This document shows positions 19,068 to 31,383 of a stretch of 64,000 bases of DNA, in pieces; position 1 is the first letter of the stretch, and each line of letters opens with the position of its first letter. Origin of the DNA: Deltaproteobacteria bacterium (GTDB lineage Bacteria > Desulfobacterota > Binatia > UBA9968); assembly GCA_016210115.1 (NCBI GenBank), contig JACQUW010000180.1, positions 1-64,000 on the forward strand, written 5' to 3'. The notes below the pieces were generated by a model. The model ran no database searches. It saw nothing but the letters and a program-made list of their open reading frames with translations, and was not told the origin of the DNA. Position numbers and translations under genes: made by a program.

Positions 19068-20111
19068 ATGAAGCTTGTCAGTTTCGAAATCAGCACCCCT
19101 ATTGGTAAGGTCCGACGCATTGGCGCGTTGATCGATGCCAACGAGAACGGCCGTATCGTCGATCTTAGCAGCGCTTACGGAGCTTATCTCAAAAGTGAGA
19201 CAGACGAGCCGACGCCGCAGGAACTCGCGGCCCTTCGTACCCCACCGGGCATGATCGGCTGGCTGCGCGGCGCGCATAAATCAAAAGAAGCGGCGCGGCA
19301 AGCTCTGGAATATACGAGCCAGATTCTTAAGGGAGAGGCTGACCCAAGAGGCCTGAAGGGCGAAAAAATCGTTTACTCCCGGTCAGAGGTCCGACTGCTC
19401 GCTCCGCTGCCGCGCCCGCGCTCGATCCGCGATTTTTCCATTTACGAAGAGCACATGAGCATAGCGCACAAAGCGCCGAAGAAACCGGCCTGGTATCGCT
19501 GGCCGCCGTACTACAAAGGCAACCCCGACTCCGTCGTCGGCCCTGAAGATCCGATTCCATATCCGTACTATACCCAAAGATTGGATCTGGAGATCGAAAT
19601 CGCCATTGTGATCGGTAAGGAAGGTCGCAATCTCTCATTTGAACAGGCCAAAAAGCACATCGCAGGCTACACGATATTGATTGACTGCAGCGCGAGAGAC
19701 GGCTACGAGCGCGAGCCTTACGGACCGACCAAGAGAAAAGATTTTTGCAACGTGCTGGGTCCCTGCCTGGTGACCGCTGACGAAATAGACGAAGCTAGTC
19801 TTGACGTCCGCGTCAGCGTCGACGGTGAAACGTGGTTCGAAGGCAACACCGGGCATCGACGCAGCTTTTTGGCTCACCACCTCGTTGCATACGCTTCCGA
19901 CAACGAGACGGTCTATCCCGGCGATATTCTCGGTACCGGCACAGTCGGCCTCGGTTGTTCCATGGACCTCGGCCGTTGGATCAACGTCGGCCAGAGAGTG
20001 ACGTTTGACGTTCAAGGTATCGGGCAGCTTAGCCACCGGATCGTAGAGGGAGAGCGCGTAGTGGACTATACCTTAAAAGGCATGGATGGCCTGCTCAAGC
20101 CGCCTGACTGA
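19068..20111 (+). CDS. Fumarylacetoacetate hydrolase family protein
   Basis: The 347-residue product carries the FAH-fold C-terminal domain with metal-ligand features: IRDFSIYEEHMS, the LDLEIEIAIVIGKEG segment (acidic ligands), and GTGTVGLG. Members hydrolyse or decarboxylate C-C bonds of 1,3-dioxo acids in aromatic-compound catabolism. The ATG has AAGGAG upstream, 60 bases after the SBP stop, so it is likely the third gene of the ABC operon. That suggests the transporter imports an aromatic or diketo acid rather than iron. Confidence 0.88.
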   Translation: MKLVSFEISTPIGKVRRIGALIDANENGRIVDLSSAYGAYLKSETDEPTPQELAALRTPPGMIGWLRGAHKSKEAARQALEYTSQILKGEADPRGLKGEKIVYSRSEVRLLAPLPRPRSIRDFSIYEEHMSIAHKAPKKPAWYRWPPYYKGNPDSVVGPEDPIPYPYYTQRLDLEIEIAIVIGKEGRNLSFEQAKKHIAGYTILIDCSARDGYEREPYGPTKRKDFCNVLGPCLVTADEIDEASLDVRVSVDGETWFEGNTGHRRSFLAHHLVAYASDNETVYPGDILGTGTVGLGCSMDLGRWINVGQRVTFDVQGIGQLSHRIVEGERVVDYTLKGMDGLLKPPD

Positions 20112-20167
20112 GAAGCGGTGTCATCTAAACTAAAGCAAGCTCGCCGCTAAATTCCCGGTACGCTCGC

Positions 20168-20410
20168 TCAACGTTGTCTTTTAGGCGCTCGGGCTCGCTC
20201 CAGGTCCTGTAAGGTCCGATATCGCCCTAAAACCTCCGTCGCCATTGGCGTCGTTGCCAAGGCATCTACCACAAACGCTTTATCCTGACCCACGATCAGC
20301 CCAGCATTGCTGATGCCTGCCTCCCCACCCGGCTGAATGTACGCGAACGCATTCGGCCCTACCTCCACCAGACCTGTGCGCCAATTTTCAGCCTGCTCGA
20401 CTTTATTCAT
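20168..20410 (-). pseudogene. Truncated metallo-beta-lactamase-fold hydrolase (N-terminal fragment)
   Basis: The 80-codon frame starts like a typical MBL-fold hydrolase (VGPNAFAYIQPGGEAGISNAG ... DKAFVVDALATTPM). It ends after about 65 homologous residues in an unrelated Arg-rich tail. The HxHxDH metal-binding motif is missing, so the protein cannot be an active hydrolase. It adjoins the ATPase fragment and is part of a decayed segment. Confidence 0.65.
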
Positions 20411-20418
20411 GGGCTATT

Positions 20419-21549
20419 TTAGCTCCTTTCTTCACCGGCCCCGGGCACCTTTCCTGCAAACAAGCCTCGACGCTCCAACCACTTCACGATCTCCAGCACC
20501 GGCGAGATTGTCAAGGCGGGCGCCACGATGATGGTCCAATCTAGGACAGATAGGGAGAAAGTTCCAAAGAGCATCTGGAAGAAAGGAATATAGACGATCG
20601 CCAGGAGCACCGCGAGCTCCCACAGAATAGCGAGATTTAGCCATCTATTGGGAAACGGCCGGGTGAGCAACGACCGCCGGTCAGAGCGAAAATTGTAGGC
20701 CTTTGAGAATTCGATCAGAACGAGCGCGACAAAGGTCATCGCCATCGCCTCGGAAAGGCCCCACCCCGCCTTTAATAGCCAGGTGAAAAGGGAGAGGTTT
20801 GCGAGTGCAGACCACAAACCACCTCCCAGCATGAGACGAATCACCGGGCGGGTGAAGATTCCCGTTCGAGGATTGCGCGGCGGCCGGCGCATGAGGTCCG
20901 CCTCGGGTGAATCCCCAGCCAGAGCCAAAGCGGGCAGACCGTCAGTGGCCAGATTCACGTAAAGAATCTGGACGGCAGTCATAGGAAGAGGAAGCCCTGC
21001 CAGGGCAGCGCCGGCCATGAGCCCGATCTCGCCGATATTCGCTGAGAGGAGATACATCAAATATTTTTTGATATTGTCGAAAATCGCTCTCCCCTCTTCC
21101 ACGGCCGCGACTATGGAGGCAAAGTTGTCATCGGTGAGCGTCATGACGGCGGCTTCCCGCGCAACGTCCGTTCCCGTTATTCCCATGGCAATCCCGATAT
21201 CGGCTTTCTTAAGAGCGGGCGCATCATTGACTCCGTCTCCAGTCATCGCGACAATATGGCCTTGTTTCTGGAGCGCGCTGACAACGCGAAGCTTGTGCGC
21301 GGGTGAGACCCGGGCGTAAATCGCAACATTTCCCACCTCGCGGTCAAATTCAGCATCGCTCATTGCGTCCAGCTCTCTGGCCGTGATAATACGCCCGCCT
21401 TTAAGGAGACCCAATTCCCTGCCTACCGCTCCGGCCGTGACGGGATGGTCGCCCGTGATCATGACCGGCATGATGCCGGCTTGCTCGCACTTATCAATCG
21501 CTGCTTTTACTTCGGGACGCGGCGGATCGATCATGCCGACTAAGGGGGA
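20419..21549 (-). pseudogene. 3' fragment of a cation-transporting P-type ATPase
   Basis: The fragment (371 codons from its first ATG) corresponds to the C-terminal 40 percent of the ATPase encoded at 24928-27627. It keeps TGDGVNDAPALKKADIG and the last six membrane helices, but lacks the actuator, the DKTGT phosphorylation site and the nucleotide-binding domain. Homology begins around LVGMIDPPRPE at about 21549, just downstream of an in-frame TAG. Many residues match the intact copy, so this is a decayed paralogue. It cannot pump ions as it stands. Confidence 0.8.
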
Positions 21550-21662
21550 GCCTCGTTCTCCTCCGCTCTCCGACTTCTACTTAGCTCCTCTAATTTTTAC
21601 CGTACACCGCCCGTCGCGGCTATAACCGTACCCGCCGGGTTCGGCTCCTCCACCGTAACTAT

Positions 21663-22103
21663 TCATAGGTATGGCGATACTATCGCATCATGTATAGAAC
21701 GGACAAAGCGAAAACATAGAACTGCCACAATGGTTAGAGAATCCCAAGCAAAGAAAAGCAGCTTCCTGCTCGCTCTGTAGGTCAATGCAATAGCCGCAAC
21801 GGCAGTCATCGCAATGGCAGCGGCGGAGCTGACGAGATGATTCCTGGAGACATGCGAGAGAATCGGTCCCTTGGTATAAAAGATATCATCAACGGCGAGT
21901 ATCACGATATTAAAGAGGTTGCTGCCGAAAATATTTCCAAACGCCATGTCCACGGACTCGATTTTCAACGCAGCCAGGGAAAGAACGATCTCAGGTAGGA
22001 CCAATTCAGGAACGTTGTTGGCTAACTGGAATAACTTCGTGCCAGGCTCTTCGAAATGCAACGTAGAGACTCCAATCGTACGCTTCCGCCAATTTACGCG
22101 CAA
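21663..22103 (-). pseudogene. 3' fragment of a Na+/Ca2+ exchanger family protein
   Basis: About 120 residues match the C-terminal third of the intact exchanger at 23725-24723 (fragment NNVPELVLPEIVLSLAAL ... AFGNIFGSNLFNIVILAVDD; intact STTLPELV ... VGNLFGSTVFNILVLAIDD). The first alpha-repeat and half of the second are missing. Upstream it abuts the truncated transposase. It is non-functional as an exchanger and sits next to the ATPase fragment, repeating the gene pair that is intact 3 kb away. Confidence 0.78.
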
Positions 22104-22129
22104 CTTCCGCTCTTACGAGGGTAGTAGAT

Positions 22130-23371
22130 TTGGGGCGCAAGCGGCGCGTGGTGCGTGGGCGCAAGCTTCGGATCGATACCACGGTAACGGAGACCGACAT
22201 TCACTATCCCACCGACAGTGGGTTATTGGGGGATGCGGTGAGGGTCTTGTCGCGCACGATGAAGAGAATCGAGCGGGAGGTGGGAGATGTCGGAACGCGC
22301 TTACGGGATCGGACCCGGAGCGTTAAGTATCGACTGATTGAGATTGGGCGCTCGGCGATGAGAAAGAGCGAGGGAGCTTTGGCGCGGCGGACTGAGGCGT
22401 ATCGGAAGCTGATGGCGACAACGAACAAAGTACTGGAGCAGGCGAAGTGTTTTTCCGAGGAAGTGGCTGCGGGGGTGAAGCGAGCTTCGACGCCGCTGGG
22501 GCAGGTGTTGATTGAGGGATTGGGGAAGTATCTCGATCAGATGCACGGGTTAACGGTGCGAGTGCTCAAGCAGACCCAAGCCCGCGTGCTTGAGGGAAAT
22601 CGTCATTACGCGGACAAGCTCTACAGTGTTTTTGAGGTGCACACCGAAGCGATCCGCAAGGGAAAGCTATCGAAGCCGACGGAGTTTGGGAAGCTCGTGA
22701 AGACCCAGGAGGCGGAGCATCAGATCATCACGGACTATGAGATTTTTCTACAACGGCCGGCGGATCAGGAGCTTTCGATTCCAGCGATTGAGAAGCACCG
22801 GGAGATTTTTGGTCGGGTGCCGCAGTTGGTGGCCAGCGATGCAGGGTTTTTCAGTTTAGAGAACAAGCGTCAGGCAAAAGAGCTGGGAGTGAAGCGGGTG
22901 GCGGTTCCCAATAAGAAGGGTCGGGATCAGGGCCGATCCAAGGAGCAGAAGCAACGTTGGTTTCGCCGAGCGCAGCGTTGGCGGGTCGGATGCGAAGGGA
23001 GGATCAGTGTTCTCAAGAGAAGACATGGGTTGCGGAGGTCTCGTTACAGAGGGATGGATGGGATGGAAAGATGGGTTGGATGGGGCGTGATCGCCGACAA
23101 TTTGATTCATATCGGCAAACTTTTGCGCGCCACCGGGACAGTGGGTGGTGCTGCTACGGGCGGTATACTGGGGGCCGCTGTTGGGCATCTCGGAGCGGGA
23201 GCGGCAGTCGGGGGTGCTCTCGGGCTTGGCGCCGGGGCGCTTATTGGGGATCGAATTCAAGCTTTGCAGCAACGACAAGCGGAGTTGGAGAAGCAGCTCA
23301 AGGCAGATGAAACCGAGCTAGAACGTCAACGGGAAGAGCTAGAACGAATCAAAAAGGAAAGCAAAGAGTAA
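22130..23371 (+). pseudogene. 5'-truncated ISNCY-type transposase fused in frame to a glycine-zipper tail
   Basis: A 413-codon frame encodes two unrelated parts. Residues 1 to about 325 are the core of an ISNCY-family transposase: RIDTTVTETDIHYPTDSGLL with the first catalytic Asp, VASDAGFFS with the second, CEGRISVLKRRHG with the Glu, and the usual end WGVIADNLIHI. The N-terminal DNA-binding part is missing. Residues about 335-413 are a glycine-zipper and coiled-coil tail (GAAVGHLGAGAAVGGALGLGAGALIGD, then Glu/Gln-rich) very like the lipoprotein at 37599-37931 but without its signal peptide. The start is a TTG without a clear ribosome site. It is probably a relic of transposition; whether the fusion is translated is unknown. 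Confidence 0.75.
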
Positions 23372-23724
23372 TAGCCAGAGCACATGACTAAGCTTCGTTT
23401 TGCATTTTACATAAAATAGCTGCTGTTATTTGTCTTAACAGTGAGTTCCGGGCCACTGAGAGGTGGAATGCGCCATGAATTGCTCAGCCAGTGAGACTCC
23501 TCCGTGGGTGTGATCACACCGCGAAAACTCTCACGGGGTTATTCTCTCGATGCGCAAGGATGCACGGTCTCGCAATGTCTTCAATGGAGAAATCGGGAGC
23601 CAAGAATAATAAAGCGCAGGAAATGAATCAGGAGCCAGGCGATCATGGCTGAACAGCAAGATTCACGCCCTCTCTTCTGCCTGCAAGACATGCGCGTTTT
23701 ATCAATCAAGTACGCTGCTGGGAT
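23372..23724. other. Intergenic stretch, nothing recognised
   Basis: This is the 353-base space between the transposase fusion and the exchanger stop. No credible ORF, RNA or strong hairpin was seen. It may hold the far end of the former insertion sequence. Confidence 0.4.
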
Positions 23725-24723
23725 TCATCTCATGTTGTATAGAGACAACAGGTTGAAAAAATAGACCGCCAAGATCGCCAGAGAATCCCAAGCAAACAAG
23801 GCCGGTTTCTCAGCCGCCCTGTAGGTCAGACCGATCACGGCGATGGAAAGAGCCACCATGGCGGACACGGCGCTCACAACGTGATTTCCGGATACGTGTG
23901 CGAGGAGCGGCCCAGCCGTATAAAAGAAGTCATCGATGGCCAGGACGAGGATATTGAACACGGTGCTGCCGAAAAGGTTTCCCACGGCCATATCCGCAGC
24001 CCCGATCGTGAGGGCGGAAACGGAAACCACGAGCTCGGGAAGGGTTGTCGACAGCGCTATAAAAACGCTCCCCACGAAAGTCTGGCCAAGACCGGTCCTT
24101 GCGGCGATCTCCGCGCCGAGATGGGGAAGGTACATCGCCGCCCCAATGATTAAAACGGCATTTACGCCGAACATGGTATAGGCCTTTGCCTTGGAAACAT
24201 GCCGGTATTGAACCTCTTCTGCCATCTCCTTGACGAATTCTGCTATGCGCCTCTTTTCATAGAAGAAGACCATCCTCATTGCCAAGAAATAGATGGCAAT
24301 CAAGATCAAACTGTTCACACCGATCCATCCAATCGAGGGAAGACTGGTACCAAGAAGAGTGCTAAGGCTCACGAGACCGAGAACTAGAATTCCAAACCCT
24401 GCAGTCAGGATATGTCCTTGATGAACTCTTGTCGAAATCGGCGCTGAGCCGCCGATCAAATCGAGCACGGGGATCATAAGGACGTTGAGCATGCACGCGC
24501 CTAGGATATTTCCCGCCGCAATATCCGGCAGATCAAAAAGGGCTACCGAGCTAATACCCGTGACCAACTCCGGCAGAGAAGTAACCGATGCCATGAGAAC
24601 CACTCCGATCCAGGTCCGCCCCAACCCCGTTTTTTCAGCGATGATGTCGCCGTATTTCGAGAGATGCGTGCCCGCGACAAGGATGGCCACCGTGCAGGCG
24701 ATAAACTGAAGCCAGAGAATCAT
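23725..24723 (-). CDS. Sodium/calcium exchanger family antiporter
   Basis: The 332-residue inner-membrane protein has about ten helices in two inverted repeats, each with an alpha-motif: VTSLPELVTGISSVALFDLPDIAAGNILGA and STTLPELVVSVSALTIGAADMAVGNLFGS. These acidic residues bind cations in CaX/NCX-type antiporters, which expel Ca2+ in exchange for Na+ or H+. Length matches the family. It is downstream of the P-type ATPase on the same strand (204-base gap), so the pair may act together in cation homeostasis. Confidence 0.93.
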   Translation of the reverse strand: MILWLQFIACTVAILVAGTHLSKYGDIIAEKTGLGRTWIGVVLMASVTSLPELVTGISSVALFDLPDIAAGNILGACMLNVLMIPVLDLIGGSAPISTRVHQGHILTAGFGILVLGLVSLSTLLGTSLPSIGWIGVNSLILIAIYFLAMRMVFFYEKRRIAEFVKEMAEEVQYRHVSKAKAYTMFGVNAVLIIGAAMYLPHLGAEIAARTGLGQTFVGSVFIALSTTLPELVVSVSALTIGAADMAVGNLFGSTVFNILVLAIDDFFYTAGPLLAHVSGNHVVSAVSAMVALSIAVIGLTYRAAEKPALFAWDSLAILAVYFFNLLSLYNMR

Positions 24724-24927
24724 GGGATGCCCCCCGCCGGCCTCGGTAAGCGAGCGCCTTCAAATTTGGCGGCCTTCACATCTATCACTGCGGCTCGCCC
24801 GATCCAACCCATTCCTGGATTGGCCCATCTTATCGCCCGCAAGCAACACTCGTTCTCCAGTTTACATGATATGGCGCTGCGGCCTCGGCCGACGCAAGTG
24901 AGGCAACATGGTTTTCTCTTCCCCGGC

Positions 24928-27627
<2,700 letters not shown>

Positions 27628-27796
27628 TTTCACTACCGCTCGCCGGACAACCGGCATTTCCGGGCCGGGCCCAAGGAAAAGAGAATTGAAGATCAGCTTC
27701 GGGCGCTTGCAAAAACAGCGGGAAAAAGGCCGCACACGGTGGACGCCGCGCATAGAGAGCTCTGCCTTGTGGGGCGGTGACCCTATGTCTAAACCT

Positions 27797-30499
27797 CTAT
27801 TCCGTCTCTGACCGATTTCTCTCGATCCGCACCGCGCAGGCCTTGAATTCCGGCGTTTCGGTAATCGGGTCGTAGGCGTCCACGGTAAGGACGTTCGTGA
27901 GAGTCTGCTCCGGAAAATGAAAACTCATAAACACCACGCCCACGGGTGACGTGTCGGTGACTTTGACAGGGACTTCGACCCGTCCACGCCGCGAAACAAC
28001 CGCCACCATTTCGCCATTGACGAGTTTCAGGTCCGCCGCATCCTGAGGATTCATTTCAACCCACTCATGCGGCACGAGGCGGTTAAATCCGATCGCCCGG
28101 CCTGTCTGCGTCCCCGTGTGATAAGTGGACCTCCTTCGTCCAGTAGTCAGAATCAATGGGTACTCTTCATCCGGAGGCTCAGCCACCGGCACATGAGGCA
28201 CGGTTTGAAAAGAGCCCTTGCCGGAGGAAAATTCGTCTCTATGCAGGTAAGGAGTGCCCGGATGATCCGGCGTCGGGCAAGGCCATTGAATCCCCTGGAG
28301 CTCAATCCGATCGTAGTTTATCCCCGCCAGGATGGGCGTGTTGCGGGCCAGCTCATCCCAAATGTGCGATGGGTGATCATAATGCATGGGATAGCCAAGC
28401 CGGGTCGCCAGTTCCGAAACAATGACCCAATCTGCTCTGGCTTGTCCCGGTGGCTCCACGGCCTTACGGATCCTCTGAACGCGCCGCTCCGTATTTGTGA
28501 AAGTGCCATCGGTCTCGGCAAAGCTTGCGGCTGGAAGAACCACGTGCGCCAGCCGGGCGGTGTCCGTCAGGAACAGATCCTGAACCACGAGGAATTCCAC
28601 CGCCTCCAATGCACGACGTGTCTTGCTCGCGTGCGCGTCGGAGACTACTGTATTTTCACCCATGATGTAGACTGCTCTCACTTTACCTTTGAGGATCTCA
28701 TCGATGGCGGCGATTTTGGTGATGCCGGGGTTGGGGTCGAGTTTCACTCCCCATGCCGTCTCCCAGCGCGCTCTCGCCTCGTCCACGCCTGTCCGCTGGT
28801 ACCCGGGAAGATAATCGGGCATACAGCCGACATCCCCCGCTCCCTGGACATTGTTTTGTCCGCGCAGAGGATTTACGCCGGCGTTGGGCACCCCGAAGTT
28901 TCCGCAAAGAAGCGCGAGGTTTGCCAGAGACTGGACGTTGTGCACGCCGCAGGAGTGCTCCGTGATTCCCAGGGTGTAAATAATGGCAGCCCTTTCAGCG
29001 CGCGCGTACTCTCGCGCCGCCGCCGTGATCTCCTCCCGGGGAACTCCCGTAATCTGCTCGGCGTAAGCGGGGGTGTAGCTCTTCAGAAATTCACGCAGAT
29101 CATCGAATCCTTTTGTGCGCGCGGCGACGTATTCCCGATCGTAAAGCTCTTCCTCGATAATGAGGCGCGCCATGGCGTTGAAAAGCGCGATGTCGCTGCC
29201 GACCTTGAGGCGAAGCCAACGATGAGCAAAGCTCACGAGCTCTATCCTGCGCGGATCGACCACAAGAAGCTTCGACCCTTTGGCGACAGCCTTCTTTACG
29301 CGCAAACCAATCACCGGATGGGCTTCGGTCGTGTTCGTGCCCACGGCCAGAATGAGAGGCGCTTCCTCGAGTTCCGCGATCGAGTTGCTCATCGCGCCCC
29401 TTCCTATCATGACCGCCAGACCGGCGACCGTGGGGGCGTGTCAGGTGCGCGCGCAATTGTCGATGTTGTTGCTCCCGATCACTGCGCGAGCAAACTTCTG
29501 CATCAGGTAATTGCTCTCGCTCGTGCCGCGCGAGGAACTCCAGAACGCAAAGGCCCCGCCTCCCGATTCTCTTTTTATCTGAGAGAATTTCGCGGCGATC
29601 AGCTCATAGGCCTCATCCCACGAAGCCTCTGACAACCGCCCGTTCTTGCGTATCAGCGGCGTAGTCAGCCTGTCCGGGCTGTGAATAAAGTCGACCCCAA
29701 ATTGCCCCTTGACGCAGAGCGAGCCCTGGTTGGCCGGAGCCGTCCAATCCGGTGTAACCCCGATAACCTTCTCCTTGGCCACATGCACGTTGATGCCGCA
29801 GCCGGTGCCGCAAAAGGGGCAGATCGTGCGTACCCGAGTCACCTCCTCGGCTCGCGCCTTCCCGAGCATCTTTTTGTCCATCAGCGCGCTGGTCGGGCAC
29901 GTTTGAACACACTGGCCGCAGAAAGTACACGGGCTCTCAAGAAGGCCCGTATCGAACGGCGTGGCGATCCGGCTCCGGAATCCGCGCCCCGCCGGAATGA
30001 TCGCATGGGCCTGTTCCACTTCTCCGCAAACCCTGGTGCAGCGATAACAATAAATGCAGCGGGAATAATCGCGGACAATAAACGGGTTGGCATCATCCAG
30101 GCGGCGCCCGCTGGTTGTCCCGTGGTATGAGCCGGTGTCCACCTCGTATTCCCGGGTAAGACGATGAAGCTCGCACGGCCCGATTTCAATGCATTTAGCG
30201 CAATCGCCGGCAGGATTTTCGGAGGCGACGAGCTTCAGAATTGTCCTGCGCCAATCGCGCAGCGCCGGATCTTCGGTAATGACTTCCATACCGTCCTGAA
30301 TCGCCTGAGCGCACGACGCCACGGGACGCCCCCGGCCTTTGATCTTAACGATGCAAAGACGGCAAGTCCCCGATGGCTGGACGCGGCGGTCATAGCAGAG
30401 CGTGGGAATGCGAATTCCGGCCTTCCTAGCCGCCTCCAGAATCGCGTCGCCGGATTCCACTCGCACAAGCTTGCCGTCAATGACAGCCGAGCCGCTCAT
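27797..30499 (-). CDS. fdhA: NAD-linked formate dehydrogenase catalytic subunit, selenocysteine enzyme
   Basis: ORF callers split this 900-residue gene at a TGA (29443-29441) that encodes selenocysteine in NNIDNCART-U-HAPTVAGL, the active-site signature of molybdenum/tungsten formate dehydrogenases. From the N-terminus it has: a plant-type [2Fe-2S] domain (CYDRRVQPSGTCRLC), a CAKCIEIGPCELH cluster, two ferredoxin-type [4Fe-4S] motifs (CIYCYRCTRVC, CTFCGQCVQTCP), the catalytic-domain cluster CPFCGTGC, Sec at residue 353, and the bis-MGD domain with C-terminal cofactor-binding region (TGRRRSTYHTGTQT). It oxidises formate to CO2 in the cytoplasm and passes electrons to the diaphorase encoded upstream. 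The ATG overlaps the focA stop as ATGA. FdhD-type chaperones are not in the window. Confidence 0.96.
29408..29443 (-). promoter_or_regulatory. UGA selenocysteine codon with bacterial SECIS hairpin in fdhA
   Basis: After the UGA and an 8-nt gap the mRNA folds into CACGGUCGCC-GGUCU-GGCGGUCAUG: seven continuous pairs including two G-U, one C-A mismatch, then two more pairs. The loop starts 18 nt after the UGA. Its sequence GGUCU is the same as the apical loop of the E. coli fdhF SECIS, which SelB recognises. Confidence 0.85.
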
Positions 30500-31383
30500 G
30501 ATTTTTCCTCATGACTCTCTTGATTGCGGAGATAAATGAACCAATAGACCAGCCCTACCAAAACACCGCCTCCTATGACATTCCCCACCGTAGCGGCAGC
30601 CAGATTCCGCCAGAAGCCGCTCCAGGTCAGCCCGGCCAGTTGATGGGAAGAGATGCCGGCAGCCTGAGAGACCGCCGGCTCCTGTGAGAGGAGCAAACCC
30701 AAAGGGATGAAGTACATATTGGCGACGCTGTGCTCGAATCCGCCGGCCACAAACGCGGCGATCGGAAAGACGATCCCGAAAACCTTGTCGACAACGCTCC
30801 GGCCTCCCGCAGCCAGCCAGACAGCGAGACAGACCAGAGCATTGGCCAGGATTCCTCGCACCAGAGCCACGAAGAAAGGGAGATGCACTTTCGCCGTTGC
30901 GATGGCGACCGCGGTTCCCCCGACCGCGGCGCGGTCCTGGTCCCACCAACGACCATAGTAGACCATGAGAACAATACTCAAAGCGCCGATGAAGTTGCCG
31001 ATGTAAACAAGTCCCCAATTGCGCAACAGATCTCTCGCCGAGATGCGCCCGCCAATCCAGCTCATGACGATGAGATTGTTACCCGTGAAAAGCTCTGCTC
31101 CTGCCACGATGACCAATATGAGCCCCAGTGAGAAAACCAATCCTGATAACACGCGCGTCGGCCCGAATCCCAAATTTGATCCTGTGCTTGCAAGCGTGGA
31201 GAATACGCCTCCCAGAGCAATGAAGCAGCCTGCCAGAACTCCCAGGGCCAGGGTAGTCAACGCCGGGGCCTTCGCTTTGGTCACGCCCCTTGAGTCAATG
31301 AGACTGGCGATCTCGGCAGGGGTATAATGGTCGATCCCGGTCATGGGGTGTCGAGGACCAGGGTTCCGATTTCGCTCGCTCAT
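30496..31383 (-). CDS. focA: Formate/nitrite transporter family channel (FocA-like)
   Basis: This is an inner-membrane pentameric anion channel of the FocA/NirC family, 295 residues with six helices. Recognisable segments are GVLAGCFIALGGVFSTLA, AGAELFTGNNL (the TGN loop), WGLVYIGNFIGAL and FEHSVANMYFIPLG (the FEHS/AN motif). I chose ATG 31383, which overlaps the upstream stop as ATGA; the ORF-track ATG is three codons earlier. The downstream end overlaps fdhA by 4 bases. Being placed between the two formate dehydrogenase genes, it most likely supplies or releases formate. Confidence 0.95.
   Translation of the reverse strand: MSERNRNPGPRHPMTGIDHYTPAEIASLIDSRGVTKAKAPALTTLALGVLAGCFIALGGVFSTLASTGSNLGFGPTRVLSGLVFSLGLILVIVAGAELFTGNNLIVMSWIGGRISARDLLRNWGLVYIGNFIGALSIVLMVYYGRWWDQDRAAVGGTAVAIATAKVHLPFFVALVRGILANALVCLAVWLAAGGRSVVDKVFGIVFPIAAFVAGGFEHSVANMYFIPLGLLLSQEPAVSQAAGISSHQLAGLTWSGFWRNLAAATVGNVIGGGVLVGLVYWFIYLRNQESHEEKS

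Noticed and set aside
21577-21666. A 29-codon minus-strand ORF (MNSYGGGAEPGGYGYSRDG...) between the exchanger and ATPase fragments, resembling a small Gly-rich precursor peptide
   Set aside because: It has no ribosome-binding site, lies in a decayed region, and no modifying enzyme is nearby. It is best explained as chance.
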